In this document: in pieces, positions 46,318 through 55,042 of the stretch
How the letters are laid out: every line of letters begins with the position of its first letter
Numbering within the stretch: the stretch's first letter is position 1
From: Ruminococcus difficilis
Lineage (GTDB): Bacteria > Bacillota_A > Clostridia > Oscillospirales > Acutalibacteraceae
Direction: 5' to 3'
DNA: 64,000 nt
Assembly: GCF_016680995.1 (NCBI RefSeq)
Contig: NZ_JAEQMG010000117.1
Location: 33,218 to 97,217 of the forward strand
Position numbers and translations under genes: made by a program
The notes under the pieces: model-generated
Told to the model about the DNA's origin: nothing
The model's database searches: none
Seen by the model: only the letters and a program-made list of their open reading frames with translations

Positions 46318-48039
46318 TTATTTCAATTCTCCCATATAATCGAACCGCGGCTCGGCGTCTTCCTGTATATGCGTGCCCAGATCCAGCCGATAATAATCGT
46401 GGAAGGGGTTTTGCTGACTCAGCGGGAGCATCTCCATGTAGTTGTCCGTATACCACGCTTTGAGGAAGTCCTTGTACCCGACCGGGATGAAGGTGTCTAC
46501 ATCATCAAAGCGGTAGGGGATGACCTCGCTGAAGGTCTCGACGGGGAAAGTGCCGCGGTATTTGTGATCGGATGAGGCGGGCATGACCCAGCCCGTGTCA
46601 TTGTGCTCGTATTTGCGCACCGCCTTTTCATAGGAGCGCGAGTAGCTGTCCATGCTTCTCAGCCGCAGGAAGGGCAGCAGGAGCTTACTGAGCAGATATG
46701 CCTTGCCTTTCCTCGCGGTATTCTTCCAGCGCACGTTCATGATCATGCGGCGGCGCATCAGACCCTTCCAGAAGCGGTAAGCCGCCTTCGGGTCGGCAGG
46801 GACATTGTCGACAACAAAGATGTCGATCGAGATGCCCTTGTGCATTTCGTAGTCGTCGGAATATTTGGAGGCAAAGTAGGTGTCCTTCGCCGTGAGCCTG
46901 TCAAAAAAGTAGTGATAGCCGTTGTTGTTCACATGGCTTTCATAGCTGAAATGCTCGTTTAATTCTTTTGGAGCAATTTGACGGAACTTTTCAAACTCAC
47001 TGCGCAGCATGGCGACGTCCACATCGTCATCCCACGGGATGAATCCGCCGTGGCGCACCGCGCCGAGCATAGTGCCATAGCTGATGAAATATTTGATGTC
47101 ATGCTTGCGGCAGATGCGGTCGATCTCACGCAGCATGTCTTTTTCGATAACGCGCAGAGTGTTCAGCTTGCCGCTGTAGCCGTCATGGATGCGGTCGGTC
47201 TGGATGCTGAAGCGCTCCAGATGATGCAGCAGGGTGTAGCGCAGGGCGTCGGAGAAATCGCAGACGTTCTCATAGCCCAGTGAGCGGAGCTTGCCGTTGG
47301 AGAGCGCGCCGTAGATCGGCTCGGATGGTTCTCCGGTGACGGTCAGCTTTACCCCGTGACGCGCGAGCATGCTGTAGATCTCGCTCATCAGCTGATACTC
47401 GCTGAGGTAGAAGGACGATGCGTTATAGACGTTGCCCGCCTTGCCGTAGCGGCTGACGGTGAACACCGCGTCGATCGCGTCGGAGATGTACAGGGCGGAG
47501 GCGTAGCGGTTCGCCATCGACTGCGTGAGACGGATGGTGTTGTTTTCCTGCGCTTCACGGGAGATCGCGGCGAGGTTGAAGCAGTCGAATTCACCGCCGA
47601 AAATTCTGTCAAGGAAAATTGCGCGGACATTCCGATGACCGCTGAGCTGTTTTCTCAGCGGATCGAGCACATCGCCCATCGCGGTGAACAGCTCCATCTC
47701 GGCGTATTTCTGGATGACGGAATTCTGTTTAATATTCGGTAAAAGAATAATACAAAGGAACTCCGCTTGTTGTTGTTCCGCCGACCGGATGGCGGCGTCA
47801 AGCTCATCCGCGCTGTAATTCTCCGCCTCAATGACATACCATAAACGCGAAAAATTCCCCTGTACGTTCGTAACAGAGGAAAACAGAGGTACTTCACCGC
47901 CCAGAGCTTCGGTTGTCTTGCTGAGATAATGTGCGACAGGGTGAGAGCCGACGATACAAACGCCGTCCTGATACAGCCCTTTGCGCTCGATGTACGCCGC
48001 GCTCATGGTTATCTCGTTTTTGATTACACTGTCGATCAT
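46318..48039 (-). CDS. LicD-family phosphotransferase with N-terminal SDR-like domain
   Basis: A 573-residue protein of two parts. Residues 1-260 look like a degenerate extended short-chain dehydrogenase/epimerase: GVCIVGSHPVAHYL in place of the GxxGxxG loop, and a C-terminal part YISDAIDAVFTV and GNVYNASSFYLSEYQL typical of that fold. Residues about 300-560 are a LicD domain (ISYGTMLGAVRHGGFIPWDDDVDVAM, the metal/active site), the family that moves phosphocholine or, in fukutin relatives, ribitol phosphate from CDP carriers to sugars. With tarIJ beside it, CDP-ribitol is the likely donor. Start at 48039 has GAGG 5 bases upstream; the frame continues to 48102 without a ribosome site. The catalytic role of the first domain is uncertain. 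Confidence 0.88.
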   Translation of the reverse strand: MIDSVIKNEITMSAAYIERKGLYQDGVCIVGSHPVAHYLSKTTEALGGEVPLFSSVTNVQGNFSRLWYVIEAENYSADELDAAIRSAEQQQAEFLCIILLPNIKQNSVIQKYAEMELFTAMGDVLDPLRKQLSGHRNVRAIFLDRIFGGEFDCFNLAAISREAQENNTIRLTQSMANRYASALYISDAIDAVFTVSRYGKAGNVYNASSFYLSEYQLMSEIYSMLARHGVKLTVTGEPSEPIYGALSNGKLRSLGYENVCDFSDALRYTLLHHLERFSIQTDRIHDGYSGKLNTLRVIEKDMLREIDRICRKHDIKYFISYGTMLGAVRHGGFIPWDDDVDVAMLRSEFEKFRQIAPKELNEHFSYESHVNNNGYHYFFDRLTAKDTYFASKYSDDYEMHKGISIDIFVVDNVPADPKAAYRFWKGLMRRRMIMNVRWKNTARKGKAYLLSKLLLPFLRLRSMDSYSRSYEKAVRKYEHNDTGWVMPASSDHKYRGTFPVETFSEVIPYRFDDVDTFIPVGYKDFLKAWYTDNYMEMLPLSQQNPFHDYYRLDLGTHIQEDAEPRFDYMGELK

Positions 48040-48126
48040 AGCAGCCTCGAAAGATAGAAAGTATGATAAATAATAGGGTATGGCGCATAAGATGCCGTTC
48101 AAATGCGAAGCAAATCAAATCTCGAC

Positions 48127-48310
48127 GTAGGGACGAGCAATGCTCGTCCGTGTGGTAGAAGAGTTGTATTCCTATCTAAGGTTTTCGATAAACAGAAACG
48201 CCCGTCATTCTACGGATGGTCGATGACCATCCCTACGGAAAATGGATTTGCTCTGCGGTGGGTGGCGTTTGGTGGAAATGTTACGGCGGGAGCACAGCCC
48301 CCGCCCTACA
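48127..48310. repeat. GTAGGG-type interspersed repeats between tagH and licD
   Basis: GTAGGGACGAGCAATGCTCG with TCC, then AACAGAAACGCCCGTCATTC, GGATGGTCGATGACCATCCC and GGGAGCACAGCCCCCGCCCT with AC. It fills the gap 48040-48327; no gene seen. Confidence 0.7.
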
Positions 48311-48327
48311 AATGTTGTGCTAATGCT

Positions 48328-49149
48328 TTATTTTGTTTCAGCCTTTTTCTCTGCTTCTTTTGCCGCGGCAGCCTTTTTCGCGGCGTCCTTCTTTTTCTTC
48401 TCGGCGGCTTTCTTCTTCTTTTCTTCTTCCTTTACCTTGGTGTACATGGCATACGCTTCTTTGACGTTGCCGTCATACATCAGCTCGCCCTTTTTCAGAT
48501 ACAGCGCGCGGTCACAGATCTCGGTGACCGACTCGGGGTTATGGCTGACGTAGAGCACCGTGGTCCCACTCTCGATGATATCGTTGATCTTGTCCTTACA
48601 CTTGCGCTTGAAGCTCGCGTCACCGACAGACAACGCCTCGTCGACGACGAGGATGTCGGGGTCGATGTTGACGTTGATCGCAAAGCCCAGACGCATTTTC
48701 ATACCGCTGGAGTAGGTACGGACAGGCTGATCGATATAGTCGCCCAGCTGAGCGAATTCGATGATCCTCTCCTCGATCTCGCGGATATACGCGTCCTTCA
48801 AACCGAGGATGTAGCCTTTGAGGTAGATATTCTCTCTGCCGGTCATTTCGGTGGAGAAGCCCGCGGTCAGCTCGAGCAGCGCCGCGACCTTACCGTTGAC
48901 CTGTACCTCGCCCTCACTGGGGAAGGCAACGCCGGTGATCATCTTGAGGATGGTGGATTTGCCCGCGCCGTTATCGCCGATGATACCGATACTCTCGCCG
49001 CGCCTGACGTCGAAGGTGACGTTCTTGAGCGCTTTGTTGATCTTGGCGTTGCGGGGCTTGAAGAACAGGGCGCGAAAACGCTCCTGATCGTTTTTATATA
49101 AGGTATATTCCTTGGATACGTTCTTGAAAGAGATAATCGCTTCTGACAT
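48328..49149 (-). CDS. tagH: ABC transporter ATPase for teichoic acid or polysaccharide export (TagH type)
   Basis: A 273-residue ATP-binding subunit. Walker A GDNGAGKST at 58-66, signature YSSGMKMRL near 145, Walker B DILVVDEALSVGD. The ELTAGFSTEMTGRENIYLKG block is typical of polymer exporters (TagH, RfbE, Wzt). After residue about 235 there is a Lys/Ala/Glu-rich helical tail of about 38 residues in place of a sugar-binding domain, so chain-end recognition by a Wzt-like domain is not expected. Twelve bases separate it from tagG upstream. Confidence 0.93.
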   Translation of the reverse strand: MSEAIISFKNVSKEYTLYKNDQERFRALFFKPRNAKINKALKNVTFDVRRGESIGIIGDNGAGKSTILKMITGVAFPSEGEVQVNGKVAALLELTAGFSTEMTGRENIYLKGYILGLKDAYIREIEERIIEFAQLGDYIDQPVRTYSSGMKMRLGFAINVNIDPDILVVDEALSVGDASFKRKCKDKINDIIESGTTVLYVSHNPESVTEICDRALYLKKGELMYDGNVKEAYAMYTKVKEEEKKKKAAEKKKKDAAKKAAAAKEAEKKAETK

Positions 49150-49161
49150 GCTTATCCCTCC

Positions 49162-50058
49162 TTACAGTACGTCGGGCAGTCTCTTGCGCAGGCGGTTGTA
49201 GTTGAAGATACCCAGCGCAAAGACGAGCAGCAGCTCGGCAAGAAAAACAAACAGCTCGGTTTTATAATCCCAGAACCAGCGGTGATAGAGGAAGCAGTTG
49301 CGGTAGCCGTTGGCGAAGAAGTTGATCGGATTGAGCAGCATCGCGTGACGGATAAAGTCAGAGGGCAGCTCCTTGCCGACCAGCAGGTAGGAGTCGTAGA
49401 TGATACCCGACAGCCAGAAGATACCGGACATGACGGATACGATCATGTTCTCAAAGTCGCGGGAGAACGCCGACATCGGCGCCGTCGACCATGACAGCAC
49501 GAGGAAGAAAATAAACATCAGCGGCATATAGAAGAGGATCTGCAGATTATAGATGCTCGGGGTGATGCCGCCCGTGACCGCTTCTTCCATGCCGGGGATC
49601 TTGTAGGTGCCGCCGATGAAGGTGATGTACAGGTACATCAAGCCCAAAAGGAAGATGTGGACATAGAGTCTCGCGACCGAGGTGTAGGTCATGATGGTGG
49701 ATACGGGGAAGCTGACCTTGTTGACGAACTGGCGGTTCTCACGGATGGACTTCGCGCCCTGGACGATACTTTCATTGATGAAGAACCAGGGGATGAAGCC
49801 GATCAGCATGAACAGGAAACGGCTGTACTCAAAGGTACCGCCCGCCTTGCCCAGCTCGGGGAAGATGACCTTGACGTTACCGGCGCTTTTGAGACCGACC
49901 TCAAACGCGAACCAGTACACAAACAGGGTGAACAGGGGCTTTACCACCGACCAGAGGGGTCCGATGACCGCGCCCTTGTATTTTTTGATGAGCTCATTTT
50001 TGGCGAGCAGCATGATCTGCTTGCCGAAGCCCTGATGTTCTTTAAAGATCTGGAACAT
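49162..50058 (-). CDS. tagG: ABC-2 permease for teichoic acid or polysaccharide export (TagG type)
   Basis: A 298-residue membrane protein with six predicted helices. The signatures NELIKKYKGAVIGPLWSVVKPL and GFIPWFFINESI are usual for TagG/Wzm permeases, as is the C-terminal NPINFFANGYRNCFLYHRW. It pairs with the ATPase to flip a lipid-linked polymer. Start 50058 (MFQIF) is 7-8 bases from AAGGAGA; the ATG at 50064 is too close. First gene of the locus with its own promoter. Confidence 0.93.
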   Translation of the reverse strand: MFQIFKEHQGFGKQIMLLAKNELIKKYKGAVIGPLWSVVKPLFTLFVYWFAFEVGLKSAGNVKVIFPELGKAGGTFEYSRFLFMLIGFIPWFFINESIVQGAKSIRENRQFVNKVSFPVSTIMTYTSVARLYVHIFLLGLMYLYITFIGGTYKIPGMEEAVTGGITPSIYNLQILFYMPLMFIFFLVLSWSTAPMSAFSRDFENMIVSVMSGIFWLSGIIYDSYLLVGKELPSDFIRHAMLLNPINFFANGYRNCFLYHRWFWDYKTELFVFLAELLLVFALGIFNYNRLRKRLPDVL

Positions 50059-50139
50059 TATCATTCTCCTTTGCCTATGTAAAAAGACATTTGGATAAAG
50101 GCAGAATATGCCATTTCTTGGACTTACATAGTCATCTTT

Positions 50140-50167
50140 ATTATAGCTGATTCCCCCGAAAAGTCAA
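50140..50167 (-). promoter_or_regulatory. Sigma-A promoter of the tagGH-licD-tarIJ locus
   Basis: On the minus strand, TTGACT (50162-50167) and TATAAT (50140-50145), 16-base spacer, about 80 bases before tagG. Confidence 0.68.
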
Positions 50168-50234
50168 TATAGCATGATTCTATATATCTGAGAAAAAAAG
50201 TCGATTATTTTAGTCAATTTTTCACGGAGATTTG

Positions 50235-50263
50235 TTGACAAAGCGCGGTCAGACATATATAAT
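50235..50263 (+). promoter_or_regulatory. Sigma-A promoter of potABCD
   Basis: Consensus TTGACA at 50235-50240 and TATAAT at 50258-50263, 17-base spacer. The leader of about 280 bases contains a repeat. Confidence 0.82.
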
Positions 50264-50341
50264 GGTTTACTGTATGTTTATGCTGTTATAATGCAGTAAA
50301 GCGTAAAAGCGGTAGAGCTGACGAGAGCGTTTTTTGATCGG

Positions 50342-50486
50342 TGTCATTGCGAGGGAGCTTGCGACCGTGGCAATCCCACAAAGTCGCGCAGCATCCTTTC
50401 CTTTGCGCCAAACATCATCTGTTACCGGGAGATTGCCACAGCCTGCACCTTCGGTGCACCTTACGGCTTCGGGCTTCGCAATGAAA
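50342..50486. repeat. GTCATTGCGAGG/CTTCGCAATGA interspersed repeat in the potA leader
   Basis: TCATTGCGAGGGAGCTTGCG, GTGGCAATCCCACAAAGTCG, GAGATTGCCACAGCCTGC and a closing CGGGCTTCGCAATGA. It is an expanded relative of the tandem unit at 17334. It occupies the gap 50059-50548 with the two divergent promoters. Confidence 0.75.
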
Positions 50487-50548
50487 GGTATCGGAGGAGA
50501 AGATCGGAAAAACCGCCGCGGCGGTTCTAAACCAAGGAGGTTAGATAG

Positions 50549-51940
50549 TTGAAGCAAAATTCTGTCGTATCCTTGAAGGATATCAATTTCAAGTATTCCA
50601 ATGAGGTGATATTGAACAATATCAGCCTCGACATCTATGACAAGGAGTTCATTACCCTACTCGGACCGTCCGGCTGCGGTAAGACGACCACCCTGCGCAT
50701 CATCGCGGGCTTTGAAACGCCCCAGAGCGGTGAGGTGTATTTTGAGGGTGATAAGGTCAACGATGTCCCGCCCCATAAGCGCAGTGTCAACACCGTGTTC
50801 CAGAAATACGCGCTGTTCCCGCATCTGAACGTGTATGACAACGTCGCTTTTGGCTTAAAACTCAAGAAAATGCCGAAATCCGAGATCGAGAAAACGGTGA
50901 AGCATATGCTCGCTGTGGTCGACCTCAAGGGCTATGAGAAGCGCCCTGTCCGATCGCTCTCGGGCGGTCAGCAGCAGCGTGTCGCGATCGCGCGCGCTCT
51001 GGTGTGCGACCCCAAGGTCGTCCTGTTGGACGAGCCGCTCGGCGCACTTGACTTGAAACTGAGAAAGGATATGCAGATCGAGCTCAAACAGCTTCAGCAA
51101 AAAACCCAAAAGACCTTTGTTTACGTCACCCATGATCAGGAAGAAGCGCTGACCATGAGCGATCGTGTCTGCGTGATGAACAACGGCGTGATCGCCCAGG
51201 TCGGCACGCCTGAGGACATCTATAATGAGCCCGCCAACGCCTTTGTCGCCGACTTTATCGGTGAGGCGAATATCATCAACGGCATCATGCTCGAGGACTG
51301 CAAGGTTCGTCTGCTCGGCGTCGACCTCGACTGCGTGGACAAGGGCTTTGAGAAGAACCAGCCCGTGGACGTTGTTATCCGTCCCGAGGACGTCGAGGTA
51401 ACAGCGCCCGATCAGGCAAAGCTCAACGGCGTTGTCGAGAACGTCATCTTCAAGGGCGTACACTTCGAGATCAGCGTCAAGTGCAACAACTGCCTGTGGC
51501 TGATCCACTCCACCGTCGCGCAGAAGGTGGGGGATACGATCGGTATGCGTATCGATCCGTACAACATCCATATCATGGAGAAGATGTTCCTCAACCCCAC
51601 GAATGATATCATTACGGATGTTTATTATTCCGATAAAGAAAATAATACCACTACCATCCTCCTCGAAGGCGTTGAGGTCACCATCCCCGACGCCTACTTT
51701 GAGGAAGGAAAGAAGATCAAGATCGTCCTGCCGCCCGAGGCGCTGTATATCGCGGGCGACGGCGTAGGTCATCTTGACGAGGTCTATATCGAGTCGGTCA
51801 TCTGGAAGGGTGAGCACAACGAGATCATCCTCGAGTCCGACGAGCGCAAGTGGATCATGCAGAGCGATATCGACGAGCAGGTCGCCACCTATGTGCCGCT
51901 GTGTTTCGATTTCGGCAAAGCCGAGATCAGCGAGGTGTAA
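50549..51940 (+). CDS. potA: Spermidine/putrescine ABC transporter ATPase with extended C-terminus
   Basis: A 463-residue ATPase. Walker A GPSGCGKT at 39-46, Q-loop [10 protein letters not shown], signature LSGGQQQR at 137-144, Walker B and D-loop DEPLGALD at 161-168. The TOBE region follows at about 270-350. Usual PotA length is about 350-380; here about 90 further residues (from [18 protein letters not shown] on) look like an added OB/TOBE-like part. The start is TTG at 50549 with AAGGAGG 8 bases upstream; no ATG fits. First gene of potABCD, which imports polyamines. Confidence 0.93.
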   Translation: MKQNSVVSLKDINFKYSNEVILNNISLDIYDKEFITLLGPSGCGKTTTLRIIAGFETPQSGEVYFEGDKVNDVPPHKRSVNTVFQKYALFPHLNVYDNVAFGLKLKKMPKSEIEKTVKHMLAVVDLKGYEKRPVRSLSGGQQQRVAIARALVCDPKVVLLDEPLGALDLKLRKDMQIELKQLQQKTQKTFVYVTHDQEEALTMSDRVCVMNNGVIAQVGTPEDIYNEPANAFVADFIGEANIINGIMLEDCKVRLLGVDLDCVDKGFEKNQPVDVVIRPEDVEVTAPDQAKLNGVVENVIFKGVHFEISVKCNNCLWLIHSTVAQKVGDTIGMRIDPYNIHIMEKMFLNPTNDIITDVYYSDKENNTTTILLEGVEVTIPDAYFEEGKKIKIVLPPEALYIAGDGVGHLDEVYIESVIWKGEHNEIILESDERKWIMQSDIDEQVATYVPLCFDFGKAEISEV

Positions 51941-51944
51941 GCCG

Positions 51945-52736
51945 ATGAAGTCAAAACGCCCCGCTATCCCGTATCTCGGCTGGATGCTGGTATTCACCAT
52001 CGTCCCGCTGCTGATGGTGATCTACTTCGCGTTTACCGATGAACGCGGTCAATTCTCTCTGGAGCCGTTCAAGAACGCTTCCGTCTACAGTGAAGTGTTC
52101 CTGTACTCCTTGGGGATCGCGCTGATCTCCACCGTAATCTGTCTGGTGTTGGCATATCCGCTGGCGTATTCCGTTTCGCGGTGCTCTCAGCGTACCCAAA
52201 GCACGATCATCATGCTGTTGATGGTGCCGATGTGGATGAATTTCCTGCTGCGTATCTACGCATGGGTTTTGATCCTGCAAAACTACGGCCCTCTCGATAT
52301 GCTATTGAACCTCTTCGGCGTCGATGTTACCCTGATCGGCAACTCCGGCGCGGTGATCGTCGGCATGGTCTATGAGTTTTTGCCGTTCATGATCCTGCCC
52401 ATCCATGCCGTGATGACCAAGATCGACCCCTCGCTGATCGAGGCGGCTCAGGATCTCGGCTGCAACGGCTTTCATGTATTCACCAAGGTCATCTTTCCGC
52501 TGTCCGTGCCGGGCGTCATCTCCGGCGTGACGATGGTATTCGTCCCCACCGCGTCGACCTTCCTTGTCGCGCAGTATCTGGGCGGTACCCAGTTCATGAT
52601 CGGTGACGTCATCGAGCGCGTGTTCCAGAGCGACCACAACACCGGCTCGGCGATCGCCGTGGTATTGATGATCGTCATCCTCGGCTTCCTTGTCGTGATG
52701 AACCGATTCGGAGATAAGGAGGCGGTCGCAGGATGA
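51945..52736 (+). CDS. potB: Polyamine ABC transporter permease PotB
   Basis: A 263-residue inner-membrane permease with six helices. The EAA loop that contacts the ATPase is EAAQDLGCNGFHVFTKVIFP. MNFLLRIYAWVLILQNYGPL is typical of PotB. Start 51945 is four bases after the potA stop and uses GAGGTG in the end of potA. It overlaps potC by four bases. Confidence 0.94.
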   Translation: MKSKRPAIPYLGWMLVFTIVPLLMVIYFAFTDERGQFSLEPFKNASVYSEVFLYSLGIALISTVICLVLAYPLAYSVSRCSQRTQSTIIMLLMVPMWMNFLLRIYAWVLILQNYGPLDMLLNLFGVDVTLIGNSGAVIVGMVYEFLPFMILPIHAVMTKIDPSLIEAAQDLGCNGFHVFTKVIFPLSVPGVISGVTMVFVPTASTFLVAQYLGGTQFMIGDVIERVFQSDHNTGSAIAVVLMIVILGFLVVMNRFGDKEAVAG

Positions 52737-53524
52737 AAAAGCTGGGTTCCAAGATCTATTTCATTATCATCATGGCGTTTCTGTACCTGCCGATCATCTA
52801 TCTGATCGCCTATTCCTTCAACGACGGCAAGACGAGCGTATGGAAGGGATTTACGCTGAAATGGTACACCGCGCTGTTCAACGACGCTCAGATCATGAAC
52901 AGCCTGTATAATACGCTGATCATCGCCGTACTCGCCTCCGTGATCGCGACTATCCTCGGTACCGCGGCGGCGATCGGTATCTATAACTTCAAGGGCGGTG
53001 TACGCTCCGCCATCCAGAACGTGTCCAATTTCCCGATCATCAACCCCGAGATCGTCACGGGTGTGTCGCTGATGCTCCTGTTCACCTTCGCGGGTGTGAT
53101 GATGGGCTTTGAGATGGGCTTCTGGACGGTACTGCTGGCGCATATCGGCTTTTGTACGCCGTATGTCATCCTCAACGTCACGCCGCGTATCCGACAGATG
53201 GATCCCGCTTTATATGAGGCGGCGCTCGACCTCGGATGCTCGCCGGTACAGGCGTTCTTCAAGGTTGTGCTGCATGAGCTGATGCCGGGTATCTTCTCGG
53301 GCTTTCTGATCAGCTTCACCTATTCGCTGGATGACTTTGTCATCACCTATTTCACCCGCGGTTCACGGTTCCAGACCCTGCCCGTGCAGATCTACACCAT
53401 GACCCACCAGCGCATCAATCCCAAGGCGAACGCGCTGTCAGCGCTGCTTTTCATCGTGATCATCGCCATTTTGATCATCTCGAACCTCGCTTCCCGCAGG
53501 AAGAGTAAGGAGGCGGTACGATGA
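52733..53524 (+). CDS. potC: Polyamine ABC transporter permease PotC
   Basis: A 263-residue permease with six helices; EAALDLGCSPVQAFFKVVLHE is the ATPase contact loop, and YLPIIYLIAYSFNDGKTSVWKGFTLKWY the usual N-terminal part. Overlaps both neighbours by four bases (ATGA), so potB, potC and potD are translated together. Confidence 0.94.
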   Translation: MKKLGSKIYFIIIMAFLYLPIIYLIAYSFNDGKTSVWKGFTLKWYTALFNDAQIMNSLYNTLIIAVLASVIATILGTAAAIGIYNFKGGVRSAIQNVSNFPIINPEIVTGVSLMLLFTFAGVMMGFEMGFWTVLLAHIGFCTPYVILNVTPRIRQMDPALYEAALDLGCSPVQAFFKVVLHELMPGIFSGFLISFTYSLDDFVITYFTRGSRFQTLPVQIYTMTHQRINPKANALSALLFIVIIAILIISNLASRRKSKEAVR

Positions 53525-54804
53525 GGAAACTTGTTTCCATTTTTCTTGTATTGCTGATGTTAGGCAGCATCTTTCTGTTTGCCGCGTGCGGTTCGTCAAA
53601 AAGCGCGGACGGAGAAGAGGAAGAAGAAAATGAATCCGCCGGATTCCAGGGTGAGGTCAATGTCTATAACTGGGGCGAGTATGTCGATCCCGGTGACGAC
53701 GGCGGCATCGACGTCATCAAGGAGTTCGAGGACACCTATCACATCAAGGTGAATTACACGAACTTTGAGACGAACGAAGAACTGTATAACGTCCTGACTA
53801 ACTCCAATTCCACCTACGACGTCATCTTTCCGTCCGATTACATGGTGAGCCGCCTCAGAGAAGAGGGGATGCTCGCCAAGATCGATTTCAGCAATATCCC
53901 GAACTATAAATATATCGACGAACGCTTCAAGAATATGGCGTATGACCCCGATAACGAGTACAGCGTGCCGTATTCATGGAACTTTGTCGCGATCGGCTAC
54001 AATGCCGATATGATCGAAGAGGGTTCCGTTACGGGCTTCAAGGATCTGTGGGATCCCAAGTATAAAGACGATGGCATCCTGATGTTCAACAACTCGCGTG
54101 ACGCGATGGCGATCGCGATGCAGCTGTGTGATCCGCCGATCGATCCGGGCGCCGAGAGCTTTACGCGTGAGGATATCGACCGCGCGACCGAAAAGCTGAT
54201 CGAGCAGAAAGCCGTCCTCAAAAAGTACGTCATGGATCAGGTGTTCGCCGAGATGGAGGGCAACCAAAGCGGTATCTGCGCCTACTACGCGGGCGACATC
54301 TACACCATGATGCTCAATAATGAGAACCTCGATTATTGTCTGCCCGAGGAAGGCTCCAACCTCTTTAACGACGCGATGTGCATCCCCGCGACCTGCAAGA
54401 ATAAAGAGAACGCGGAGCTGTTCATCAACTTCATGTGCGAGCCGAGGATCGCCGCCGCGAATTCGGAGTACATCACCTACGGTACGCCGAACACCGCCGC
54501 GCTGGATCTGATCGATGAAGATATGCTCGAGAGCGAGCTGATCAACCCGCCGCAGGAATATCTCGATAAATGCTACACCTTCTCCAACATCGACGATGAT
54601 ATCTACGGCTATATGCAAAAGCGCTTTGTCGAAGCGTGTTCCGCGTCCGCGGAGATCAATGAGGTCGAGAAAAAGACCGTCAACCCCGCCGCGGTATGGG
54701 CTGTCGGCGTGATCTTGGCGCTGGTCATCATCGCGACCCTGATCATCATCATCCTCGATATCCGCAGAGCGGTGAAGAACAGGGGAAGGATCAACAAGAT
54801 ATGA
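53521..54804 (+). CDS. potD: Polyamine-binding lipoprotein PotD with C-terminal membrane helix
   Basis: A 427-residue binding protein. The signal peptide ends in lipobox FAAC (Cys23). The body has PotD hallmarks: VNVYNWGEYVDPG, YDVIFPSDYMVSRL, VPYSWNFVAIGYN, ICAYYAGDIYTMM and NAELFINFMCEPRIAA. Unusually, the protein goes on after the binding domain into a C-terminal hydrophobic helix (about 391-412) and a basic tail, so it may be anchored at both ends; a usual PotD is about 350 residues. Its stop codon lies at the edge of a repeat element. Confidence 0.93.
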   Translation: MRKLVSIFLVLLMLGSIFLFAACGSSKSADGEEEEENESAGFQGEVNVYNWGEYVDPGDDGGIDVIKEFEDTYHIKVNYTNFETNEELYNVLTNSNSTYDVIFPSDYMVSRLREEGMLAKIDFSNIPNYKYIDERFKNMAYDPDNEYSVPYSWNFVAIGYNADMIEEGSVTGFKDLWDPKYKDDGILMFNNSRDAMAIAMQLCDPPIDPGAESFTREDIDRATEKLIEQKAVLKKYVMDQVFAEMEGNQSGICAYYAGDIYTMMLNNENLDYCLPEEGSNLFNDAMCIPATCKNKENAELFINFMCEPRIAAANSEYITYGTPNTAALDLIDEDMLESELINPPQEYLDKCYTFSNIDDDIYGYMQKRFVEACSASAEINEVEKKTVNPAAVWAVGVILALVIIATLIIIILDIRRAVKNRGRINKI

Positions 54805-55042
54805 GAACGGTGAACAGTTAACGGAGAACGGTTAACAGTGAATGGCGGGCGCTGCCCGCACCCGATTATAAATTGTCATGGCGAAGCTCGTAAGAGCTGT
54901 GGCAATCTCAACCGAATAAAAAACAACGCTCATGGCTTTTCAAAGAGTCATGAGCGTTATTGTTATCTATCAGTATTATCTTTATCAAAACGCGTCAGCG
55001 TTTCCCGACACCGTTCTCCGTTCTCTGTTCTCCGTTCTCCGA
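54803..55042. repeat. Palindromic intergenic element, GAGAACGG/CCGTTCTCC type
   Basis: The left arm has GAGAACGGTGAACAGTTAAC units, the right arm CCGTTCTCCGTTCTC. It shares the core GGCGGGCGCTGCCCGCACCC and the word AAAACGCGTCAGCGTTTCCC with the element at 11329. It begins at the potD stop codon and its right arm encodes the last residues of the HAD gene. It includes a short GTCATGGCG/GGCAATCTCAACCGA repeat (54874-54917). Confidence 0.82.
54925..54965. terminator. Bidirectional terminator between potD and the HAD gene
   Basis: AACGCTCATG at 54925-54934 pairs with CATGAGCGTT at 54949-54958, with A-run before and T-rich run after; inside the repeat element. Confidence 0.7.
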
